Under the pieces are notes generated by a model that saw only the letters and a list, made by a program, of their open reading frames with translations, searched no databases and was not told the DNA's origin. A stretch of 64,000 nucleotides of DNA, from NCBI RefSeq assembly GCF_014466955.1, contig NZ_AP023396.1, positions 4,402,001-4,466,000 of the forward strand, written 5' to 3'. Source of the DNA: Nocardia wallacei. GTDB taxonomy: Bacteria > Actinomycetota > Actinomycetes > Mycobacteriales > Mycobacteriaceae. This document shows positions 16,721 through 25,720 of this stretch, piece by piece. Both the position numbers and the translations under genes were made by a program. The stretch's first letter is position 1. The number at the start of each line of letters is the position of its first letter.

Positions 16721-17015
16721 CTGCACCGTATCGCCTGTCAGGTGTGGATGCGGCCTCGAGAGGCCACTGTCGCGGGACGAGGGTTCACACAACTGACCCG
16801 GGCTAGGATGTTCGGTGCTGCGGGTTGAGCTGACGAAACAAGCTCGCGATACCCGGTGCGACCCGCTCTTGGACGGCCTAAAGGCGTTGCTGTGCGTCTG
16901 TGTGTCGATCGCGCTGATGATTTGCTTCGGGATTTCGGGGCGCGGACCTCGTTCCGGAAGTTTGTTGGGTAGGTACGCCGCGTTCAGGCCCTCCTGGAAT
17001 CTGGTCTCGGCGGGG

Positions 17016-18437
17016 TTATCGAGCCGTGTGCGCTTCGAGGATTTCGGCGGCGGCGCGTTCGCCTGCCTGGATGGCGCCGCTGAGGAAGCCCATCCAGGCG
17101 TCCGCCGTCTCGACACCGGCCCAGTGCACTCGGCCGGCCGGGGTTTTCGGCAGGCGGCGCGCCGTGGTGAGCGCGCCGACGGCGAGACCGCCTTCACAGC
17201 CGTGCCCGTACGGCTCGTCTTGCCAGTTCTTCTCGAGATAGTGGCGGGGAGCGGCTGCGCGTGGCCCGAACAGCTCCGTGCACACTGCGAGGACGGTACG
17301 GCGGCGCTCGGCGGCGTCGGCGGGGCCGCGTTCGGCAGGTAGGTAACCGGCCAACACGCCCAGGTGTCCGTCCGGGGGTGAGGCGTCGAGGAGTCCGGGA
17401 ACCGCGTCGAGATCGGTGAGTACGGAGCCCGACAGTCCGGCCTGTCGCCAGAACGGTTCGTCGTAGACGATATTGATCTTGCGGCCGTGCACCGGCTGCC
17501 AGGATTGCTGTATGGCGACGCGATCGGCGGGCAGCGGAGGATCGAAGCGTAGGCCTCGGATACCGGAGGGGGCGATCGCGACGATCACTCGCTTCGCCTC
17601 GAATTCGGTGTCGGCGCAGCGCACCACGACTCCTTTCGAGCGCTGGACGATTTCCTGAACGGGGCAGGCGAGAATTACTCGATCAGTCAGTGCCGCAGCC
17701 AGCGCGCGAGCCAGTTCCTGGGCGCCGCCGTGAAATCGGTACACCCGCGCGGGGGTGGCGAAGAGGTTGCCGATACCGCCCCAGGTACGCAGGAAGTGCA
17801 GGGTATACAGCAGGGACGTGGACTCGGACAGGTACCCGGCGACGTTCGCCTCGAACAATCGCCGCGCCTGGGGTGCGGGCACCAGTTCGCTCAGCCAGGA
17901 GCCCAAGGTCCGCCGATCGAGGTGGTCGGCGTCGGGCGCGGTCCACGGTGCCGCGGGTGGCACCGTGGCCGCGAGTTCGTCCAATGTGGCGATAGCGCGC
18001 AGCAGCTGCGTCATGGCCTCGGGCTCCAGTGGGAGCGCCGTCCAGCGTGCCGCAAGGTGGAGGATGGCGCGCAGCGGAGGGCGCAACGCCGGGATGGCGA
18101 ACAGTCTCATGCCGCGTGAGTCGCCGAATCGGAAACTGTGTGTGGTGCCGTTGGTGTGCAGCAGGAAGCGTCCTTCGGAGTTGCTCTCGTACAAATCGAC
18201 GCCACATGCCCGAGCCAGCCGAAAGACATTGTGATGCGTCGGGTAAACGAGCGTCGCGCCCTCGTCCACCGGAACGCCGCCCGCATAGCCGGTCAGTGCG
18301 CGGCCGCCGACCCGCGGCCGGGCTTCCAACACAGCGACCGAGCGTCCCGCATCGGTCAATCGCCGCGCGGCGGCCAGCCCGGACACGCCGGCACCGACAA
18401 CTACCACATCGACCTTGCGCGTACTACCTGCTGTCAC
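17016..18437 (-). CDS. Flavin monoamine oxidase family protein
   Basis: A 473-residue FAD enzyme. The dinucleotide-binding motif VVVGAGVSGLAAARRL lies at residues 12-27, followed by the GGRA-type RPRVGGRALTGY that contacts FAD, and the C-terminal FAD motif GRVHWAGVETADAWMGFLSG, where the usual GxxxxAG(T/D)ET is present. The family oxidises amines, amino acids or related substrates; nothing here fixes the substrate. There is no signal peptide, so it is cytosolic. It is divergent from the TetR gene at 18536 across a 98-bp gap with a palindrome. About 295 bp downstream, toward 16721, carry no gene. Confidence 0.9.
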   Translation of the reverse strand: MTAGSTRKVDVVVVGAGVSGLAAARRLTDAGRSVAVLEARPRVGGRALTGYAGGVPVDEGATLVYPTHHNVFRLARACGVDLYESNSEGRFLLHTNGTTHSFRFGDSRGMRLFAIPALRPPLRAILHLAARWTALPLEPEAMTQLLRAIATLDELAATVPPAAPWTAPDADHLDRRTLGSWLSELVPAPQARRLFEANVAGYLSESTSLLYTLHFLRTWGGIGNLFATPARVYRFHGGAQELARALAAALTDRVILACPVQEIVQRSKGVVVRCADTEFEAKRVIVAIAPSGIRGLRFDPPLPADRVAIQQSWQPVHGRKINIVYDEPFWRQAGLSGSVLTDLDAVPGLLDASPPDGHLGVLAGYLPAERGPADAAERRRTVLAVCTELFGPRAAAPRHYLEKNWQDEPYGHGCEGGLAVGALTTARRLPKTPAGRVHWAGVETADAWMGFLSGAIQAGERAAAEILEAHTAR

Positions 18438-18474
18438 CGCTACCTCGTTCCGATCAGACCATTCACGTACACCA

Positions 18475-18488
18475 TACCGCTAGCGGTA
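18475..18488. promoter_or_regulatory. 14-bp perfect palindrome, candidate TetR operator
   Basis: TACCGCTAGCGGTA is exactly self-complementary and is embedded in a wider imperfect dyad bounded by GTAC on each side (18467-18496). It lies in the gap between the divergent amine oxidase and TetR genes, the usual position for an autoregulatory site. Confidence 0.55.
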
Positions 18489-18535
18489 CAACGTACGAAG
18501 TTCGTTCAAGGTACGGCGCGGCGTAGGATCGGTCA

Positions 18536-19213
18536 ATGCCCGAGAGAACGTCGATCTGGCTGCGTCCCGCGAAGCCTGGACGCGGTCGGCCCGTGCTCGA
18601 CCGCGACCGGATCGTGCGGGCTGCGGTCAGTCTGCTCGACGAGGAATCGGTCGCCGGCCTGACCATGCGCAAGCTCGCCGACCGGCTCGGTGCCCCGCCG
18701 ATGACGCTGTACAGCTATGTCGCCACCAAGGACGACCTGCTCGAGTACGCGCTCGACGCGGTATTCGCCGAGATGTTGGACGATGTCGAACCCGGCGACG
18801 ATTGGCGGGCGGCGTTGGGCGCCATCGGAGGCCGCACCTTCGACGCCCTGCTGCGCCACCACTGGGCGGCCGCACTGGTCGGCGCCGCACCGCCGATAGG
18901 ACCGGCAGCTGTCGCCCAATTCGGCACGATCCTTCGGGTACTCATCGCCGCAGGCTTCAGCGGCGAGCGACTGGAATCCGCGACGACCTGCTTCTACTAC
19001 TACGTGCTCGGCGCGGCGCTGGCCGAATCGTCCTATGCACATAACGGGTCGACGGCGGGTGCGTCCATCGCCGAACTGTCGAACCTGACAGCCGCCGACG
19101 GCACGGACATAGCACCGACGGCCCAGTTCCTTGCCGGCTACGCGAACGCCGATGCGCGTGACCGCTTCGAGCGCGGCTTGACCGCGGTACTGGACGGCCT
19201 GCGACCGGCGTAG
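18536..19213 (+). CDS. TetR/AcrR-family transcriptional regulator
   Basis: A 225-residue regulator. The N-terminal helix-turn-helix is complete: RDRIVRAAVSLLDEESVAG, TMRKLADRLGAPPMTLYSYV, ATKDDLLEYALD (about residues 21-72). The C-terminal half has the TetR_C ligand-binding helices with a tyrosine-rich segment (TTCFYYYVLGAALAE). It is divergent from the flavin amine oxidase and most likely represses it and itself through the palindrome at 18475. ATG start. Confidence 0.92.
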   Translation: MPERTSIWLRPAKPGRGRPVLDRDRIVRAAVSLLDEESVAGLTMRKLADRLGAPPMTLYSYVATKDDLLEYALDAVFAEMLDDVEPGDDWRAALGAIGGRTFDALLRHHWAAALVGAAPPIGPAAVAQFGTILRVLIAAGFSGERLESATTCFYYYVLGAALAESSYAHNGSTAGASIAELSNLTAADGTDIAPTAQFLAGYANADARDRFERGLTAVLDGLRPA

Positions 19214-19754
19214 GGGTTTGCGCATCCGAAAACCGTTGCCTGATCGCAGGCTTCGCCGGTGGCGAGAACTGGGCGGCCGAGGTCGAATCCGGCTGTAATA
19301 CCCGAGCTTCAGCAGCGCGAGCCGGTACGGAGCGCGCGGACGGCGACCCCGACCCGGACGTATGCGTTGCGATGTCGGATCTTGCGAGCCTGACACTGAC
19401 CTCCCACAAGAGACTTGTCGATTCCGGCCCAATACTGACCTCTGGGTTCCGCTTGGGTTCAATAGCTTGTCGCAACAGGGACAGGACCGGACCGCCGACG
19501 ACCTACGAGACCCGCACGACATCTACCGACCTGTGCGGCCGGATCGCCGAACACGACGATAACGACGCGCCCATGCCCCATCGAAATCCGGTGGAATAGT
19601 TGGGCGCAGACCGACACCCTAAGCAGCAGCCGAAGCACCCTCGGTGATCACGCACTGTCATCTCCGTCTCGAAGAGGCGACAGTCGAACGGCGCTCCTGT
19701 GATTCGGTGGTTCCCTGACGCGCGCGCCATGGCAGACATCGGTGTCGGCTGGGA
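19214..19754. other. Intergenic region, no supported gene
   Basis: About 540 bp between convergent TetR genes. Several overlapping frames exist on both strands, but none shows a domain, a ribosome binding site or codon periodicity I would trust. I see no strong terminator hairpin. Confidence 0.5.
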
Positions 19755-20339
19755 TCAGAGCGGCTGGGGCGCGTCCTTCAGGCCGGAGAACACGGCGGCG
19801 ATCAGACGCCGTCCCCGTGCTACGCCGTCCTCGTTGTTCGCCACTCGCCACAGGAAGCTCATCAGCATGATGATGTCAGCGGGGTCGTGCCCTGCGGCGA
19901 TGGTGCCTTCGGCCACGCAGGCGTCGACCAGCTTCGCGACCGCGGCAGTGGTTGGCCCCCAGGAGGCGTTGATCACGTCCTGGGCCGCGGCGCTGTGCAG
20001 CGCGTCTCCGAGACCGTGCTTGATCCGGATGTAACCGGCGAGGGTCTCGAACCACTCCACGAACGCGGCCTTGGCCGAGGAGTGCCGAGCCAGCACTTCC
20101 TCGGCGGTGACGGTCAGGCGCTCGATGTCGTGCCGGTAGGCCGCCAGGATCAAGTCCTCGCGCGTGGGGAAGTGGCGGTAGAGCGTGCCGGCACCCACGC
20201 CGGCGCGCTTGGCGACCTCGCTCAGTGGCACGAGTGGGTTGTCCGCGAACAGCTCGTGGGCGGCCTCGATGATCGCGACCCGGTTGCGTGCGGCGGCCTT
20301 GCGCTGGGTGCCGTAGGTGCTCGGGGTCTCGTCGGTCAT
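19755..20339 (-). CDS. TetR/AcrR-family transcriptional regulator
   Basis: A 194-residue regulator. The ATG at 20339 is preferred; an alternative start at 20366 would add nine residues overlapping the promoter and operator. The DNA-binding domain reads NRVAIIEAAHELFADN, PLSEVAKRAGVGAGTLYRHF, PTREDLILAAYR. The C-terminal half ends in the helix pair DIIMLMSFLWRVANNEDGVA, as in regulators next to oxidoreductase genes. It is divergent from the aldo/keto reductase across a short region with two near-identical palindromes, so it almost certainly represses that gene. Confidence 0.93.
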   Translation of the reverse strand: MTDETPSTYGTQRKAAARNRVAIIEAAHELFADNPLVPLSEVAKRAGVGAGTLYRHFPTREDLILAAYRHDIERLTVTAEEVLARHSSAKAAFVEWFETLAGYIRIKHGLGDALHSAAAQDVINASWGPTTAAVAKLVDACVAEGTIAAGHDPADIIMLMSFLWRVANNEDGVARGRRLIAAVFSGLKDAPQPL

Positions 20340-20359
20340 GTCTCGATGATGCCCCACTT

Positions 20360-20388
20360 TTGACATGCGGAGAATCCTCCGCTAGTTT
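20360..20388 (+). promoter_or_regulatory. Promoter of the aldo/keto reductase gene
   Basis: A consensus -35 TTGACA at 20360-20365 and a weaker TAGTTT at 20383-20388, 17 bp apart, point toward the reductase. The first operator lies entirely between the two boxes, so bound repressor would exclude RNA polymerase. Confidence 0.6.
20368..20381. promoter_or_regulatory. TetR operator O1
   Basis: CGGAGAATCCTCCG, a dyad with one central mismatch, lies between the -35 and -10 boxes. It recurs 33 bp downstream with one base changed. Confidence 0.7.
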
Positions 20389-20400
20389 CGAAATCACTTT

Positions 20401-20414
20401 CGGAGACTCCTCCG
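20401..20414. promoter_or_regulatory. TetR operator O2
   Basis: CGGAGACTCCTCCG differs from O1 at one base. The 33-bp spacing is close to three helical turns, placing both sites on the same DNA face. O2 would sit near the start of the transcript. Confidence 0.7.
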
Positions 20415-20440
20415 CAAGTACATCCTCGCAGGAGAACCCC

Positions 20441-21490
20441 ATGCGCTATGTGAAACTCGGCACTACTGGTCTGGACGTCTCGCCCATCGCGATCGGCGCG
20501 ATGACCTATGGTGAGCCCGACCGCGGCCACCCCGTCTGGTCCCTCGGCGAGGAACAGGCGCGGCCGCTGATCAAGCACGCCCTCGACGTCGGCATCAACT
20601 TCTTCGACACGGCGAACATGTACTCCAACGGCTCCAGCGAGGAAATCCTCGGACGCGCCCTGCGCGATCTCGCCGACCGTGACGACGTCGTGATCGCCAC
20701 CAAACTGCGTCATCCCATGCGCCCTGGCCCCAACGGGAAGGGGCTGTCCCGCAAGGCGATCATGACCGAGGTCGAGCACTCGCTGCGCCGGCTCGGCACC
20801 GACTACATCGACCTCTACCAGATCCACCGCAACGACCACGCGACCCCGCTCGAGGAGACGCTGGAGGCGCTCAGCGATCTGGTCAAAGCCGGCAAGGTGC
20901 GTTACCTCGGCGCATCATCGATGTTCGCCTGGGAATTCGCCAAAGCCCTGCACCTGCAGAAGCAACACGGCTGGGCCCGCTTCGTGTCCATGCAGCACCA
21001 CTACAACCTCCTCGCGCGCGAGGAAGAACGCGAGATGATCCCGCTGTGCCTGGACGAAGGGGTCGGCACGATCATCTGGAGCCCGCTGGCCCGCGGCCGT
21101 CTGGCCCGCGCCTGGAACGACGCGAACACCACAGCACGGGCCGCAACCGACGGCGCGTACGCCGACATGCTGTACTCACCCGCCGAGGAGATGTCCAACC
21201 GCGCGATCGTGGAAGCGGTCGGGCAGGTCGCGAACGCCCACGGCGTCAGCCGCGCGGCCATAGCTTTGGCCTGGCTGCACCGTCAGCCGGTCGTCACCGC
21301 CCCGCTCGTCGGCGCCGGGTCGATCGAACAGATCGACGACGCGGCCGCCTCACTGGACGTGGTGCTCAGCGACGAGGACATCCGCGCCCTCACCGCCCCG
21401 TACACGCCGCGATATGACTGGCAGGGCATCTCCGACGAAGCGGCACTCGACGCAATCCGCGCCCGCGTGCCGGGAGTGGCCCTACGGTGA
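20441..21490 (+). CDS. Aldo/keto reductase
   Basis: A 349-residue NADPH-dependent (beta/alpha)8-barrel reductase. The start at 20441 has AGGAGAACCCC in front; the long open frame above it covers the operators. The catalytic tetrad is visible: Asp and Tyr in FFDTANMYSNG (about 55 and 60), Lys in VIATKLRHP (about 87) and His in LYQIHRNDHATP (about 128). The C-terminal cofactor-binding strand reads APLVGAGSIEQIDDAAASL. It resembles the YajO/Tas-like group acting on aldehydes and ketones. The partnership with the divergent TetR regulator suggests induction by a toxic carbonyl, which is an inference. Confidence 0.93.
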   Translation: MRYVKLGTTGLDVSPIAIGAMTYGEPDRGHPVWSLGEEQARPLIKHALDVGINFFDTANMYSNGSSEEILGRALRDLADRDDVVIATKLRHPMRPGPNGKGLSRKAIMTEVEHSLRRLGTDYIDLYQIHRNDHATPLEETLEALSDLVKAGKVRYLGASSMFAWEFAKALHLQKQHGWARFVSMQHHYNLLAREEEREMIPLCLDEGVGTIIWSPLARGRLARAWNDANTTARAATDGAYADMLYSPAEEMSNRAIVEAVGQVANAHGVSRAAIALAWLHRQPVVTAPLVGAGSIEQIDDAAASLDVVLSDEDIRALTAPYTPRYDWQGISDEAALDAIRARVPGVALR

Positions 21491-22074
21491 GGACCATCAT
21501 CCGCCCCGGCCCGACTGCGCGTCTCGGGTGTGATCTGGTCGTTCCTCGCCCACCGATAGTGCGTGCGCAGAGTAACCTGCACCAGTCGCGCCACAGCGGC
21601 TTGACGCCCGCCGCAGAGGATTGTGCATCCACGCCAACGCCGATGACATTGTCCGGACGTGCGCCGGTCCGGCAACTGGCGAAGCAGGCGTGGCTGGGCA
21701 GGATGGGTTGCCGGACTGGCAGGCGCGAACCGACCCGGCGTTTCACGGACGATGACTTCACCGATAGCTCGTCTAACCGGACACAGGAGATGTGCCCGCG
21801 GGCAAAAGCGGCAACGGACTCGAAAGGGTCAACTGCTGACCGGCTCTCGAAGGCCGGTGGTGTACACCGCCCCCGAGGTTCTCGGGTCGCGGAACCGGCT
21901 GGGAACTACTCAGTGGCCACCAAGCGTCGAGGTGCGACGATTCGTTCAGTGCCGGGTGACATTCCGGCTTCGACGTCATCCGCGCCGTAGCGCGCAACAT
22001 CGCCTCATCGGCGCCTCGCGATACAAGGTGCGTCGCCGGTGCCAAGCTTCCCCGCAGCTGGTCGGGTTGGTGCG
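21491..22074. other. Intergenic region, nothing recognised
   Basis: About 585 bp between the reductase and the NmrA-like gene, which converge on it. Frames up to 167 codons are open on both strands, but their composition looks like random high-GC sequence and no motif was found. Confidence 0.5.
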
Positions 22075-23064
22075 CTAGTGGCGGAATGGGTGGAGCCGCC
22101 GGGAGGCTTCGTGTTGCGCGAACTCGGTGTAGCTGGTCGGGGCGCGGCCCAGCAGCGCTGGAAGGTGGTCCCGGTCGCCGGCCGGGAGGCCGTGCTGGTC
22201 GTAGTAGGTCATCATCTGGACGTAGTTCTGCTGAGCCTCGCGGGGCCAGCTGCGAATTCCGCGCGCGTTCCAGGATTGGGCGATACCGCGCAGAAGGTGC
22301 AACGCCCTGGGGGGCGATGTTGTGGGAAGCGCGCCGATCAGCCCCTTGGTCAGTGAGGCGGCAGCCGATAGCGGGTTGGCCAGGGTGTCCGGCGGCAATC
22401 GGATCGCGGTGACGGGGTGCCCGAGTGCTCCGGTGAATGCGCGTGCCATGGCGTTGCGGTCGAGTTCTTCGGTGGACAAGTCGTAGGTTTTGCCGACATG
22501 GTCGTCGGGACGGGTGAGGACCGCGGCCGCGGCCGCGGCGACGTCCTCGACGTCGACGACGCCCATGACGCTGGTCGGCGATACGGGATAGGGCATGAGG
22601 CCGCCCTGGATGAACTCCCACAGCTCGAGATAGTTCTGCATGTAGTGCGAGGGGCGCAGGACGGTCACCGCGAGCCCGGAATCGCGCAGCAGCTTTTCGA
22701 CGCGCTCTTTCTGCTGATGGTGGGGCAGTTCAGCGATGTCGGGGTGGATCACCGAATGGAACACGACATGCTTCAGGCTCACATCGTGGCCGATCTCGAC
22801 CAGTTCCTCGGCGATGGGGTATTCGTCGATGATCTGCGTCGGTGCCGCGTGGTAGATGGCGTCGGCGCCGCGCAGGCCGTCGGCGAGAGTGGCTCTGTCA
22901 CGGAGGTCGCCGACGCAGAATTCGGTGGCGCCGTCTTGGCGGGCGATGTCGGCCTGCGCCGTGTTCTTCACCAGCGCCCGCACCGTGGCGCCGGAGGAAC
23001 TGAGGTTCCGGACGAGGGGGCGGCCGACTCCTCCTGCCGCGCTGGTGACAACGACGGTGGTCAT
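22075..23064 (-). CDS. NmrA-like NAD(P)-binding protein (atypical SDR)
   Basis: A 329-residue atypical short-chain dehydrogenase. The ATG at 23064 follows GAGGACG and opens with the nucleotide-binding MTTVVVTSAAGGVGRPLVR, an NmrA-type variant of GxxGxxG. NAD-family landmarks follow: FCVGDLRDRATLADGL, the YH-containing ADAIYHAAP, HVVFHSVIHP and TVLRPSHYMQNYLE. These proteins often act as NAD(P) sensors or quinone-oxidoreductase-like enzymes; no active-site Tyr-x-x-x-Lys is evident. The open frame above the start is antisense to nothing useful and is ignored. It is 86 bp downstream of the SDR at 23151 and probably in its operon. Confidence 0.88.
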   Translation of the reverse strand: MTTVVVTSAAGGVGRPLVRNLSSSGATVRALVKNTAQADIARQDGATEFCVGDLRDRATLADGLRGADAIYHAAPTQIIDEYPIAEELVEIGHDVSLKHVVFHSVIHPDIAELPHHQQKERVEKLLRDSGLAVTVLRPSHYMQNYLELWEFIQGGLMPYPVSPTSVMGVVDVEDVAAAAAAVLTRPDDHVGKTYDLSTEELDRNAMARAFTGALGHPVTAIRLPPDTLANPLSAAASLTKGLIGALPTTSPPRALHLLRGIAQSWNARGIRSWPREAQQNYVQMMTYYDQHGLPAGDRDHLPALLGRAPTSYTEFAQHEASRRLHPFRH

Positions 23065-23150
23065 ACACGTCCTCTTTTCATTGGTGAGTGCGATTCGGGG
23101 TGAGGAACAGCGAACTGTGCCGCAGGCCGGAGGGATCGGACGAATGCCGG

Positions 23151-23933
23151 TCAGGAATCGAGCCCGCGCATGAACCGTGAGATGAACGGCAGTAGCAGAC
23201 GATTGGGCGTCACCTGAGCAAGGTGGGCCAAGAGCTTGTTCCGTGTGCCGGACACGACGTAGAGAGGCACCATCGGTCGGTCGAGGGCGCGCAGGGCAGT
23301 CGCGGCGACCTCGTCGGAGGTCTGTGTCGTGCCGACGATGGCGGCGTTCTCGCCGATGACATCGAAGAACTCGGTCCTGGTCGGACCAGGCGCCAACGCG
23401 ATGACCCGCACATGGTGCGGGCGGGCCTCGTACCACAGAGCCTGAGTGAAGCTCAGCACGAAGGCTTTGGCCGCGGCGTAGACGGCCAAGGAGGGCACCG
23501 GCTGGAACGCCGTCGTGCTCGACACGTTGACGATGGTGCCCTCCTGCCGCCGAATCATGCCGGGCAAGAAGGCATGGCAGATATCGACCAGCGCTGCCAC
23601 ATCGACGCTGAGAACGCGGTCGAGCTCCTGCGCCTCGGCGTCGACGAACGGACCTTGCGTCGCGACACCGGCGTTGTTCACCAGCAGGTCGATATCGCCG
23701 TCGACCGCCGCCCGCAGTCGTTGGCCAGCACGCTCCTCGGCCAGATCGAGGCCGATCACCTGGCATTTCACCGCGTGGGTGGTCTCCAGTTCGGCCGCGA
23801 GCCGACGAAGCCGATCTTCACGACGGGCTACCAGTATCAAGTCCGACCCGCGCCGCGCAAGGCCGTGCGCGAGAGCGGCGCCGATACCTGCACTGGCCCC
23901 GGTGATCAGCGATCGGGCGGGCGTGAACGGCAT
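23151..23933 (-). CDS. Classical short-chain dehydrogenase/reductase
   Basis: A 260-residue SDR. The cofactor motif SLITGASAGIGAALAHGLA is near the N-terminus, with an ARREDRL segment suggesting NADP preference. DLLVNNAGVATQGPF follows, the catalytic Ser is in VNVSSTTAFQPVP, Tyr and Lys are in YAAAKAFVLS, and PG follows in LAPGPTRTEF. It resembles the DltE/YqjQ-like group. Its upstream region is copy A of a repeat module shared with the Mce and TPP-operon promoters, so it may belong to the same regulon. It likely forms an operon with the NmrA-like gene. Confidence 0.92.
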   Translation of the reverse strand: MPFTPARSLITGASAGIGAALAHGLARRGSDLILVARREDRLRRLAAELETTHAVKCQVIGLDLAEERAGQRLRAAVDGDIDLLVNNAGVATQGPFVDAEAQELDRVLSVDVAALVDICHAFLPGMIRRQEGTIVNVSSTTAFQPVPSLAVYAAAKAFVLSFTQALWYEARPHHVRVIALAPGPTRTEFFDVIGENAAIVGTTQTSDEVAATALRALDRPMVPLYVVSGTRNKLLAHLAQVTPNRLLLPFISRFMRGLDS

Positions 23934-23995
23934 TTGGTTCCCTTCGGTGGCGGTAGAGACGGCGGCGGTCTTTAAGAGGAACGGGTTTCCACCTC

Positions 23996-24240
23996 ACCTC
24001 TATCGAAGCGCCGGACACCGCCCACCGGCTTGGCCTCCGATACGAACCCACACCCGATGCTTGGACCCGAATCCACATCGAGGGCAGGTGGCACACGGAG
24101 ATCGCCGGCGATCCCTCACGCGCGGGGACCCGGTCTCACCCCCGCACGCGCCTGGTCCGTGACAGCATCCGGCAGCACATCCCGCACGGCCCGGCCGACG
24201 CCGCCACAGGACACCACCACTGCCCCTGCCCGGCTGGACG
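23996..24240 (+). repeat. Upstream repeat module, copy A
   Basis: This block is matched by the reverse complement of about 27345-27630 (copy C) over roughly 240 bp, for example TTGGCCTCCGATACGAACCC, GGCAGGTGGCACACGGAGAT and GTGACAGCATCCGGCAGC with few changes, and in part by 25560-25690 (copy B). It begins 63 bp upstream of the SDR start. No protein-coding gene is supported in 23934-24298. Confidence 0.8.
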
Positions 24241-24298
24241 ACATCGGACTCACCGACACCTCACGGCGGTGGTGACGCGTCGCGCCGGCCCGGATCGG

Positions 24299-25387
24299 TC
24301 ATCCGGTCATTCCCATCAGCGCGGCGGTCAGTCCGAGGTCGGGTCCGAGGTCTTCGATCTTGCCGGTCCGGCAGCCGTCCGCGCGCATCTGGATGCGCTC
24401 GCAGAACACGCTGACGACTTCGCTCGCCGAGACCCCCAGCACGGCGTGTGTGCGCAGATGTCGGCGTTGCTTGTCCATGGCCCGGTCGATGTTGTGCAGC
24501 AGCAGCGGCGCGACGTCGACGACCTCGGTGACACCGGCGGCGTTGGCGCGCAGCTGATCGGTGACCGCGGTCAGCCCGGACAGGCTGGAGGCCAGCTGGT
24601 CCTGGTACTGGGTGAACGCGCCGCTGGTGTTGTTGAGGAAGTCGTTCATCTGGGTGAGCGTGGCCTGCAGGCCGGGGGACTGCTCGGCGAGCAGCGAGGT
24701 CATCTGAGTGACCTGGTTGCTGAAGTCGCGCACCGACTGATCGTTCTCCGCCAGCATGGTCGTCAGCTCGTTGAGCTTGACGATGATGCTCGCGACCGCG
24801 TCGGTGTTGTCGACGCCGACCTTCAACGCGCCGGACAGGGCGTTGAGGGTGTCGCGGATCTTCGAGCCCTGACCGTTGACCATGTCATAGAGCAGGGTGC
24901 CCGACAGCGGGCCCTCCGCCGCGCCCGGCGCGGGCTTGAGCGCGTCGGCGAACTGGTCGATGGTCTTGATCATCGTGTCCAGCTCGACCGGCGTGCGGGT
25001 CTGCTCGACCGTCAGGTGCGACTTGTCGGGCAGGGTCGGCCCGCCGGTGTAGCGCGGAGTGAGCTCGATGTGGCGGTCGGTGACGATGGACGGCGAAATC
25101 AGCGCGGCCGTCACGTCTTTCGGCAGTTTCACATCGCTGTTGACGACCATGTGGACCTCGACGAACTGCCCCTTGGGCACGATCTTGTCCACCTTGCCGA
25201 CCTCGAGGCCGAGCACCGTGATCGGGTTGCCCTCGAACATGCCCGCGATATTGCGGAAATCCGCGGTGATGTGCTGTGTCGTGCCGACCGCGTCCTGGAC
25301 GTCGGTCGGCACCGAACAACCGCCGATCGCCACCACGGCGCACGCCCCGAGAACCAGCGCCCACCCCGCGCGTGTCGTCGACATCAT
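24299..25387 (-). CDS. Mce/MlaD-family lipoprotein
   Basis: A 362-residue Mce-family substrate-binding protein. The start at 25387 begins a lipoprotein signal (WALVLGACAVVAIGGC) with a lipobox ending IGGC near residue 28, so it should be anchored to the outer face of the cell membrane. The MlaD domain follows (VGTTQHITADFRNIAGMFEG, ITVLGLEVGKVDKI, HIELTPRYTGGP). A long helical region of repeated alpha segments (LNELTTMLAENDQSVRDFS, LLAEQSPGLQATLTQMND) then forms the needle seen in Mce proteins. Mce proteins normally occur as six genes with YrbE permeases; this one is alone and probably acts as an accessory. The open frame up to 25552 is judged leader. Confidence 0.9.
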   Translation of the reverse strand: MMSTTRAGWALVLGACAVVAIGGCSVPTDVQDAVGTTQHITADFRNIAGMFEGNPITVLGLEVGKVDKIVPKGQFVEVHMVVNSDVKLPKDVTAALISPSIVTDRHIELTPRYTGGPTLPDKSHLTVEQTRTPVELDTMIKTIDQFADALKPAPGAAEGPLSGTLLYDMVNGQGSKIRDTLNALSGALKVGVDNTDAVASIIVKLNELTTMLAENDQSVRDFSNQVTQMTSLLAEQSPGLQATLTQMNDFLNNTSGAFTQYQDQLASSLSGLTAVTDQLRANAAGVTEVVDVAPLLLHNIDRAMDKQRRHLRTHAVLGVSASEVVSVFCERIQMRADGCRTGKIEDLGPDLGLTAALMGMTG

Positions 25388-25559
25388 CGCCGCACCCGAC
25401 CCACGGCCATGGCCACACCCGCCACCGGGCCAGCCGAGGCCGTCCCGGGACCGCGGCCGGTGCGGCGGCGCACGCCACATCGCGGCGAGACACCGCCACC
25501 GAACGCCCGAACGGATACAGCCGAGGCCGACGCGAACAACGGCACTCCTCACAGAAACT

Positions 25560-25690
25560 CCCGGCGACGTTGCCGTGGCTGCACCGGGACACGGATGCGA
25601 ACACTTCTATCGAAATGCCCGCACCGACCCGCCCGCTTGGACTCGGGCACAAACCCTCACTCACGGATTGGTTTCGAGCCCAAGCAGTCT
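25560..25690 (+). repeat. Upstream repeat module, copy B
   Basis: A diverged copy of the module also seen at 27541-27672 (reverse complement). Shared landmarks are CCCGGCGACG/A at the gene-proximal edge, GACACGGATGCG against GACACGGATACG, TTCTATCGAA against CTCTATCGAA, then a Thr-rich-looking GGCTTGG-type block. It lies upstream of the Mce gene on the side away from its start. No gene is supported in 25388-25720. Confidence 0.65.
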
Positions 25691-25720
25691 CGGGTGTGGG
25701 TGATGTCGAGGTGCCGGCGG

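Noticed and set aside
16752..16765. GGCCTCGAGAGGCC inverted repeat after the hydrolase
   Set aside because: Six-base arms with a two-base loop cannot form a useful hairpin; GC-rich chance repeats are common here.
22075..23766. 563-codon minus frame upstream extension of the NmrA-like gene
   Set aside because: The part above 23064 overlaps the SDR in another frame and lacks protein character; the ATG at 23064 has an RBS.
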